Shown in pieces: positions 33,628 to 38,303 of a DNA stretch of 38,303 nucleotides; position 1 is the stretch's first letter, and the number at the start of each line of letters is the position of its first letter. Location: positions 1 to 38,303 of the forward strand of contig CAKUHV010000003.1 of NCBI GenBank assembly GCA_934659445.1. Reading direction: 5' to 3'. The notes below the pieces were generated by a model, which was given only the letters and a program-made list of their open reading frames with translations, did not search any database and was not told where the DNA came from. The position numbers and the translations under genes were made by a program. This DNA comes from an uncultured Oscillospiraceae bacterium. Its GTDB lineage: Bacteria; Bacillota; Clostridia; Oscillospirales; Oscillospiraceae.

Positions 33628-34959
33628 TCACTTCACCGTGTTCCGGTTGGCCTTCTTTAGGATTTCCTCTACCATGCAGCGATCCAGCAGATCCATGGAC
33701 TGATTAGCCACGCCGGTGATACAGGCCACCGTGTCCTCCAGAGTGTCGTCGCACATGCCGTCGTAGAAGCCCATCTGTACGCCGTCCTGGGCCAGATCGC
33801 AGGCAGACATGGCGGTGGAGGCGGCCACGGCCATCTTCAAAGCGCAGCCGTTCTTGGCTCCGTCACACAGCATACCGGCCAGGGGGGAGATCACGTTCTT
33901 CACCGCACCGCACACCTGCTCCCGGGGCATCCCCCGCAGGTAGCTCAGACCGGCAGCCACACCGGCAGAAGCGGCGATGGCGCACAGACAGAAAGCTGCG
34001 GCCCGGCCGATGTTCATCTTCACAAAGAACAGCATCAGGCAGCTCATGGCCAGAGCACGGCAGGTCTTTTCCTCGTCGGCCCCCAGGAACTTGGCTGCCA
34101 CGCCGATGGGGATGGTGGCTGTCAGGCCCTGGTTGCCGTCGCCCATGGCCGCCATGGCGGGCAGACGGCAGCCGCCCATGCGCCCGTCAGAGGCTGCCGC
34201 CACCAGGATCCTGGACTGCTCCATCGCGTTGTCCGGCAGGTAATCCATGGGGCGCTCGAAGAGATCCGCGGGCACACCCTTGGCCTTCCAGTACTCCTTC
34301 AGATAGGCCCGGCCGCTGGCCAGTCCGAAAGGCTGCTCCAGAGCCGCACGGGCCAGCTCCATATTCATCTTCCAGCCGTCCAGCAGGAAGTGGATGTCCT
34401 CCAGAGGGGCGTTCTCCACATAGTCGAAGATCTCGTCCAGGGTCATGAACTGCTCCTGAGCGCTCTCCTCCTCGCCGCCCTCCACTTGATTTTCATAGAC
34501 GGCCTTGCCGTTCACCTGGATCAGGGACACGCCGTCGTGGGTGTGCTCCACTACGGCCAGGACGGTCTCGTTCTTCGTCTCTACCTCGGCCCGGACATAG
34601 ACGCCCTTCTTATCCCAGGCGCACAGAACCTGGATGATGCCGCTGTCGGTCAGCTCGTCCGCTGCCTTCATATCCTCCGCCGTGGCGGGGACCAGCACCT
34701 GCAGGCCCAGCTTATAGTCGCCGCCGATCAGGCCCAGGGCCGCCGCAATGGGGATGCCGGGACGGCTGGTGCCCGGCGTGGCCACGCCGAAGCCGATCTT
34801 CAAAAATGCCGGACTGACATAGATCTTTACCTTTTCCGGCGCCGCGGTCAGATACGGGCGGCAGCAGGCCGTTGCAAGAGCGTAGGCCGTCGGCCCGGTA
34901 CAGCCCAGGGCTGGCACCATCTCGGTCTGTAACAGTCTTGTGATTTCCTGACGGGTCAT
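33628..34959 (-). CDS. cyuA: L-cysteine desulfidase family protein (CyuA/YhaM-like)
   Basis: The 443-residue protein matches the UPF0597/CyuA (YhaM) family, related to the serine dehydratase alpha subunit: EMVPALGCTGPTAYALATACC near the N-terminus, FLKIGFGVATPGTSRPGIPIAAALGLIGGDY, SDGRMGGCRLPAMAAMGDGNQGLTATIPIG and SPLAGMLCDGAKNGCALKM with the probable cluster-binding Cys residues. The family breaks L-cysteine into sulfide, ammonia and pyruvate through 2-aminoacrylate, using an oxygen-sensitive 4Fe-4S cluster, so an anaerobic host fits. Some relatives may act on other amino acids. I start at ATG 34959 (MTRQEITRLLQ) after AGGAG. Its promoter at 35024-35052 is divergent from the XRE regulator's. 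dctP follows 218 bases downstream with its own promoter. Confidence 0.88.
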   Translation of the reverse strand: MTRQEITRLLQTEMVPALGCTGPTAYALATACCRPYLTAAPEKVKIYVSPAFLKIGFGVATPGTSRPGIPIAAALGLIGGDYKLGLQVLVPATAEDMKAADELTDSGIIQVLCAWDKKGVYVRAEVETKNETVLAVVEHTHDGVSLIQVNGKAVYENQVEGGEEESAQEQFMTLDEIFDYVENAPLEDIHFLLDGWKMNMELARAALEQPFGLASGRAYLKEYWKAKGVPADLFERPMDYLPDNAMEQSRILVAAASDGRMGGCRLPAMAAMGDGNQGLTATIPIGVAAKFLGADEEKTCRALAMSCLMLFFVKMNIGRAAAFCLCAIAASAGVAAGLSYLRGMPREQVCGAVKNVISPLAGMLCDGAKNGCALKMAVAASTAMSACDLAQDGVQMGFYDGMCDDTLEDTVACITGVANQSMDLLDRCMVEEILKKANRNTVK

Positions 34960-35023
34960 TATCTCATCTCCTGTTTGATGTTGGGGCGGGTCTCTTTTTA
35001 GGGAGCTCCATTTAGGTGCCTTT

Positions 35024-35052
35024 ATTATCCCAAAGGATTTTTCAATTTTCAA
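35024..35052 (-). promoter_or_regulatory. Promoter of cyuA
   Basis: On the minus strand TTGAAA (35052-35047), 17-base spacer, GATAAT (35029-35024), about 65 bases upstream of the cyuA start. Confidence 0.65.
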
Positions 35053-35065
35053 ACGGCCTAACTTC

Positions 35066-35081
35066 TTGTTTGGCGAAACAA
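35066..35081. promoter_or_regulatory. Inverted repeat between the divergent cyuA and XRE promoters
   Basis: TTGTTT-GGCG-AAACAA lies between the -35 boxes of the two divergent promoters (35047-35052 and 35098-35103). Position and symmetry suit an operator for the XRE or the DauR-like regulator; that is inference. Confidence 0.45.
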
Positions 35082-35097
35082 ATTTTTATTTTTTCTC

Positions 35098-35126
35098 TTG
35101 ACAGTAGATTTTTATTCAATTATTCT
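35098..35126 (+). promoter_or_regulatory. Promoter of the XRE regulator gene
   Basis: TTGACA (35098-35103), 17-base spacer, TATTCT (35121-35126). The leader would be about 150 bases. A second TTGACA at 35164 has no matching -10 box at a usual distance. Confidence 0.6.
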
Positions 35127-35284
35127 GGTTTCATCGTCCCGGCTTTTCAAAATTCGGTCGATTTTGACAGGATTATATTTTAGCGAGACTTTTCCTTCAT
35201 CCTTTTCCGGACAGAAAACCGCCGCAGACTTTCTGCCCCAAGGGATTTCCAGGAAAATCAAATTCTTTGCAGGAGGATGGCCCC

Positions 35285-35992
35285 ATGGGAAAACTGGCAG
35301 AGCATACCGGACAGCGGATCCGTACCTTCCGCAAGCTGCGGGGCATATCCGCCCAGCAGCTTGCCCAGCGCATCGGCAAGAGTAAGGCCACCGTCTATAA
35401 GTACGAAAGCGGCGAGATCCCGCCGGACGTGGACACCCTGGCGGATATCTCCCGTGAACTGGATGTGGAGCCCGCCAACCTGCTGGATCTGCCCTTCCAG
35501 AGGCGGGACGTCACCCCAAAGCTGTCCTTTTTCGACGCCAACCGCTTGTACGCCTATTACTACGACGGCCGCACCCGGCGGATGACCCGCTCGCTGCTCA
35601 CCTTCTGCCCCAGCGCCGACGGCGAGCCGTGGAAGGCCTCCTTCTACATGAACGCACCCGACTTCAGCCACCCGGAGCGGGCCCGCTACCTGTATACCGG
35701 CACCCTAGTTTCCTACGAGATCGCCTCCTACTTCACCTTCCGGAACCTGACCCTGCCCATCGAGACCCTGGTGATTGAGCTGCTGCACACCTTCCGCACC
35801 GGCCTATGCACCTGGGGGCTGTTCATGGGGCTGTCCGATCAGCCCCTGACCCCCATGGCTACCAAGATCCTGCTGTCCAAGCTGCCCCTGTCCGACGAGG
35901 AGCTGGCCGGCCACCCCATGATGTTCACCAAAAGTGAGCTGCGGGACGTCCGGGAGAAAAACGCCCTGCTGCTGTCCATGTTCCAGGGGTAG
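35285..35992 (+). CDS. XRE-family helix-turn-helix regulator
   Basis: The 235-residue protein has an N-terminal HTH_3/XRE domain (about 5-65): TGQRIRTFRKLRGISAQQLAQRIGKSKATVYKYESGEIPPDVDTLADISRELDVEP. The remaining 165 residues form an alpha/beta region I do not recognise (FFDANRLYAYYYDGRTRRMTRSLL, FYMNAPDFSHPERARYLYTGTLVSYEIASYFTFRN). It has no peptidase or cupin motif, and the repeated Tyr/Phe suggests a ligand pocket. I start at ATG 35285 (MGKLAEHTGQ), 8 bases after AGGAGG. It is divergent to cyuA and directly upstream of the DauR-like gene, so it may control one or both; the target is inferred from position only. Confidence 0.85.
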   Translation: MGKLAEHTGQRIRTFRKLRGISAQQLAQRIGKSKATVYKYESGEIPPDVDTLADISRELDVEPANLLDLPFQRRDVTPKLSFFDANRLYAYYYDGRTRRMTRSLLTFCPSADGEPWKASFYMNAPDFSHPERARYLYTGTLVSYEIASYFTFRNLTLPIETLVIELLHTFRTGLCTWGLFMGLSDQPLTPMATKILLSKLPLSDEELAGHPMMFTKSELRDVREKNALLLSMFQG

Positions 35993-36025
35993 GATCAGAA
36001 AATCCATCTTTTTCGTATGCCCCCA

Positions 36026-36054
36026 TTGATTTTTCAAATTATTTGTGAAATAAT
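36026..36054 (+). promoter_or_regulatory. Promoter with overlapping inverted repeat, DauR-like gene
   Basis: TTGATT (36026-36031), 17-base spacer, AATAAT (36049-36054). The perfect inverted repeat ATTATTT-GTG-AAATAAT (36038-36054) covers the spacer end and the -10 box, a classic repressor-site position. Confidence 0.5.
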
Positions 36055-36100
36055 GATCTTGACCTGCCATCAAACCACCTTTCCAAATCCCACATCCCGC

Positions 36101-36126
36101 GCCGGCCCTCTAAAGATAGGGCCGGC
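36101..36126 (+). other. Leader hairpin ahead of the DauR-like gene
   Basis: GCCGGCCCT and AGGGCCGGC pair around an 8-base loop. It lies in the 5' leader, 26 bases before the start codon, without a following T run. It may belong to the 3' end of the XRE transcript or affect the leader. Confidence 0.5.
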
Positions 36127-36152
36127 AGTTCAAGTAAAAGAGAGATGCCGCA

Positions 36153-36845
36153 ATGAAATCTGCCATTTCCCGCCTGGAGATGCTGATCCCCTTCGCAGAC
36201 GCGGTGGCCCAGACCATCGGCCCCAACTGCGAGGTCGCCATTCACGACTTGTCTCACCCCCAGCATTCTATCTTCTATATCGTCAACGGCGCTGTCACCG
36301 GCCGCCGGCAGGGAGACAGCCTGGATCCTCTGTTTTCTGAGGTCGTCCGGCTGGCCGCCCAGAACGGCGATGCCCTGACCAACTACTACACCACGGAGAA
36401 CGGCCATGCCCTGCGCTGCACCAAGGTTCTCATCCGGGACGAGGCCGGGCGCATCATCGGCTGCTTCTGCATCAACATCAGCATCGACGAGTTTCTGCAG
36501 ATGAAGCAGACCGTGGATGCCCTGTGCCGCACCCGCCCCCTGTCCGATTTCCGCCCCGCCGGGGCGGAGCCGGAGGAGACCGACTCGGTGCAGGAGCTGA
36601 TGGAGCGCATGATCGCCGGCACCTACGACGACCTGCGGGGCGGCCGCACCCGGCTGACCCGGGAGGAGCGGCTGAAGATGACCCGGTTCCTGGACGAGAA
36701 GGGGATCTTCCGCATCCGCGGCTCGGTGGAGACCATGGCCCAGACCCTCGGCGTCTCGAAATTTACGATCTACAGCGACATTGACAAGCTGAAAAACAGT
36801 GAGGGGCCCCTCCCCGGCTCCCCCAAGCCGGAGGAGACGCCCTGA
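36153..36845 (+). CDS. PAS-HTH transcriptional regulator (YheO/DauR type)
   Basis: The 230-residue protein has an N-terminal YheO-like PAS domain (about 8-120) with FADAVAQTIGPNCEVAIHDLSHPQHSIFYIVNGAVTGR and ALRCTKVLIRDEAGRIIGCFCINISID, then a linker and a C-terminal HTH_22 domain (about 175-222) with LTREERLKMTRFLDEKGIFRIRGSVETMAQTLGVSKFTIYSDIDKL. Known members such as DauR control D-arginine and other amino-acid catabolism; such genes often sit next to RidA, PLP or dehydratase genes. Here ridA follows 43 bases downstream, likely on the same transcript. The PAS domain presumably senses an amino acid or its imine product. The start ATG 36153 follows AGAGAG. Target genes are inferred from context. 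Confidence 0.9.
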   Translation: MKSAISRLEMLIPFADAVAQTIGPNCEVAIHDLSHPQHSIFYIVNGAVTGRRQGDSLDPLFSEVVRLAAQNGDALTNYYTTENGHALRCTKVLIRDEAGRIIGCFCINISIDEFLQMKQTVDALCRTRPLSDFRPAGAEPEETDSVQELMERMIAGTYDDLRGGRTRLTREERLKMTRFLDEKGIFRIRGSVETMAQTLGVSKFTIYSDIDKLKNSEGPLPGSPKPEETP

Positions 36846-36888
36846 CCCCGGCGCGCCGGGAGGACATTCTATGATGAGGTGAGCTTTT

Positions 36889-37272
36889 ATGGCCAACGAG
36901 TACATTCACTTTACCGACAACCACTCCGCCCCCTACTCCGACCTGGTCACGGTGGACGGCAAGTTCCTGTTCCTGTCCGGCCTGGTCTCTGAGGATCTGG
37001 AGACCGGCGAGCTGGTCTACGGCGACGTGGTCACCGAGACCCGCCAGATCCTGAACAACCTGAAGGTGCTGCTGGAACGCTACGGCTCCGACATGAACCA
37101 TGTGATCCGCACCGAGGTGCTGCTGCGCACCTTCGCCGAGCGGGACGAGATGAACGCCGAGTATATCCGGCATTTCGATCCCGAGCACATCCCCGCTCGC
37201 CTGTGCTTCGGCGACGTGGGTCTTGCCGCCCAGTGCAAGGTAGAGATCATGGTCACCGCCGTAAAGGCGTAA
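36889..37272 (+). CDS. ridA: RidA/YjgF family enamine/imine deaminase
   Basis: RidA proteins hydrolyse 2-aminoacrylate and related enamines to 2-keto acids, protecting PLP enzymes. The 127-residue protein has the family core: FLFLSGLVSEDLETGELVYGD, ETRQILNNLKVLLERYGSDMNHVIRTEVLL, and PARLCFGDVGLAAQCKVEIMVTAV, where the substrate-binding Arg (PAR) and the Glu of KVEI are present. It follows the DauR-like regulator. The close presence of serine dehydratase and cysteine desulfidase, both aminoacrylate producers, fits this role. Not every YjgF-group protein is a deaminase, so the Rid subgroup assignment is probable and not certain. A 14-bp terminator follows. Confidence 0.92.
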   Translation: MANEYIHFTDNHSAPYSDLVTVDGKFLFLSGLVSEDLETGELVYGDVVTETRQILNNLKVLLERYGSDMNHVIRTEVLLRTFAERDEMNAEYIRHFDPEHIPARLCFGDVGLAAQCKVEIMVTAVKA

Positions 37273-37280
37273 AAACGGGC

Positions 37281-37320
37281 AAAACGCGGCTGTTTTTGTC
37301 AACAGCCGCGTTTTTATTTT
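37281..37320 (+). terminator. Intrinsic terminator after ridA
   Basis: A perfect 14-bp stem (37281-37294 with 37301-37314) followed by TATTTT, 8 bases after the stop codon. Confidence 0.93.
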
Positions 37321-37352
37321 GCAAAAATCCCCTATCTTTTTCCCGCCGCCTG

Positions 37353-37361
37353 TGATAAGAT
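37353..37361 (+). promoter_or_regulatory. Possible extended -10 promoter of the ABC-F gene
   Basis: TGATAAGAT (37353-37361) fits an extended -10 box. The -35 region at the expected distance (TATCTT, 37333) is poor. Evidence is positional and weak. Confidence 0.35.
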
Positions 37362-37378
37362 ACTGGTTGACTGACCTT

Positions 37379-37403
37379 CCCGCTCCCGCCGGAGCGGGTA
37401 TTT
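37379..37403 (+). promoter_or_regulatory. Leader hairpin of the ABC-F gene, possible attenuator
   Basis: CCCGCTCC and GGAGCGGG pair around CGCC (37379-37398), followed by TATTTTA. It lies between the putative promoter and the ABC-F start codon, in the place where ABC-F genes often carry attenuators. Confidence 0.4.
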
Positions 37404-37422
37404 TACGGATAAGGAGAACACC

Positions 37423-38303
37423 ATGATCACTGTCACCGACCTGAGCCTGAACTACAGCGGCACCCCGCTGTTTTCCCATGTGGACCTGCAGTTCCTGCGG
37501 GGCAACTGCTACGGCATCATCGGCGCCAACGGCGCCGGCAAGTCCACCTTTCTGAAGATCCTGTCCGGCCAGCTGGAGCCCTCCACCGGCGAGGTGTCCG
37601 TGCTGCCCAACATCCGCATGTCCGTGCTGAAGCAGGACCAGAACGCCTATGACGCCTATAACGTCATGGACACGGTCATTATGGGCAACCAGCGGCTGTA
37701 CGACATCGGCAAGCAGAAGGAGGCCCTGTATGCCAAGGAGGAGATGACCGACGAGGAGGGTCTGCTGGCCTGCGAGCTGGAGGCGGAGTACGCCGAGCTG
37801 GGCGGCTGGGAGGCCGAGAGCGACGCCAGCCGCATCCTTCAGGGCCTTGGCGTGGGCACCGACCTGCACTACAACGACATGGCCACCCTGGATCCCCGGC
37901 TGAAGGTGAAGGTGCTGCTGGCCCAGGCCCTGTTCGGCAATCCCGACCTGCTGATGATGGACGAGCCCACCAACAACCTGGACATCGACGCGGTGAACTG
38001 GCTGGAGGACTTCCTGCTGGACTTCGAGGGCACCGTGATCGTGGTCAGCCATGACCGGCACTTCCTGAACACCGTGTGCACCCACATCGTGGACATCGAC
38101 TACAACAAGATCAAGATGTATGTGGGCAACTACGACTTCTGGTACGAGTCCAGCCAGCTGGTGCAGCAGCTGATCAAGAACCAGAACAAGCGCAACGAGG
38201 ATAAGATCAAGGAACTGCAGGAGTTTATCTCCCGCTTCTCCGCCAACAAGTCCAAGAGCAAGCAGGCCACCGCCCGGCGCAAGCTGCTGGACAAGCTGAC
38301 CGT
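37423..38303 (+). CDS. ABC-F family ATPase (YbiT/YkpA-like), N-terminal part
   Basis: The frame is open to the window end; 293 residues are visible. The first ATP-binding domain has Walker A GANGAGKSTF (about 34-43), LKILSGQLEPSTGEV, Walker B LLMMDEPTNNLDIDAV and the switch VSHDRHFLNTVCTHI. The linker (IKNQNKRNEDKIKELQEFISRFSANKSKSKQATARRKLLDKL) starts the charged ABC-F interdomain segment. The signature motif of this first domain reads TLDPRLKVKVLLAQALFGNPD in place of LSGGQ; degenerate first signatures are usual in the YbiT/YkpA branch. ABC-F proteins act on the ribosome and not as transporters. AAGGAG lies 9 bases before the ATG. Confidence 0.93.
   Translation, partial: MITVTDLSLNYSGTPLFSHVDLQFLRGNCYGIIGANGAGKSTFLKILSGQLEPSTGEVSVLPNIRMSVLKQDQNAYDAYNVMDTVIMGNQRLYDIGKQKEALYAKEEMTDEEGLLACELEAEYAELGGWEAESDASRILQGLGVGTDLHYNDMATLDPRLKVKVLLAQALFGNPDLLMMDEPTNNLDIDAVNWLEDFLLDFEGTVIVVSHDRHFLNTVCTHIVDIDYNKIKMYVGNYDFWYESSQLVQQLIKNQNKRNEDKIKELQEFISRFSANKSKSKQATARRKLLDKLT

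Noticed and set aside
35164..35179. Second promoter at TTGACA 35164 with TATATT 35174
   Set aside because: The two boxes are only 4 bases apart. No -10 box lies at 16-18 bases downstream.
37882..37920. ABC-F with a broken signature motif (possible decay)
   Set aside because: The first-domain signature of the YbiT/YkpA branch is normally degenerate, with Walker A, Walker B and switch His intact, so it is a family trait.

Overview
The window is a GC-rich chromosomal segment of a Gram-positive anaerobe. The evidence for a Firmicute is gene order and signals: gdpP-rplI-dnaB, tilS-hpt-ftsH, a perfect CIRCE operator ahead of hrcA-grpE-dnaK-dnaJ, strong AGGAGG-type ribosome binding sites and TTGACA/TATAAT promoters. 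High GC, abundant intergenic hairpins, TRAP transport and Fe-S serine dehydratase fit the Oscillospiraceae (Flavonifractor/Lawsonibacter-like); that placement is inference, not a database match. No rRNA, tRNA, CRISPR array, transposase or prophage gene was seen.

Layout. 1-1.0 kb: the 3' end of a DAHP synthase gene with terminator, then a frameshifted small lipoprotein gene. 1.0-6.3 kb (minus strand): an EF-G-like GTPase with an altered G3 motif, then a dusB - ECF sigma - anti-sigma operon. 6.4-16.9 kb (plus): gdpP, rplI, dnaB, tilS, hpt, ftsH, a TauE/SafE-like permease, an AbrB-type regulator and an acyltransferase. 16.9-20.2 kb (minus): an aspartate-type aminotransferase and a phosphohexomutase. 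20.4-23.0 kb (plus): a cysteine desulfurase-like enzyme and a MATE exporter. 23.1-28.4 kb (plus): the CIRCE-controlled heat-shock operon, including an easily missed 43-residue membrane protein between grpE and dnaK and a four-hairpin spacer between dnaK and dnaJ.

28.6-37.3 kb is the most coherent accessory region: fused-chain Fe-S L-serine dehydratase, TRAP transporter (dctM, dctQ, dctP) and a CyuA-type cysteine desulfidase on the minus strand; an XRE regulator, a YheO/DauR-type PAS-HTH regulator and a RidA-family deaminase on the plus strand. Serine dehydratase and cysteine desulfidase both release 2-aminoacrylate, the substrate of RidA, so import, catabolism, detoxification and regulation may form one unit. 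The window ends inside an ABC-F ATPase gene.

Outside the genes, two diverged copies of a roughly 190-nt multi-hairpin element (rplI-dnaB and dnaJ-sda gaps, opposite orientation) are conserved with pairing-preserving changes. The second copy is flanked by a 14-nt direct repeat equal to one arm of the dnaJ terminator. Other hairpin clusters lie upstream of the EF-G-like gene and between dnaK and dnaJ.
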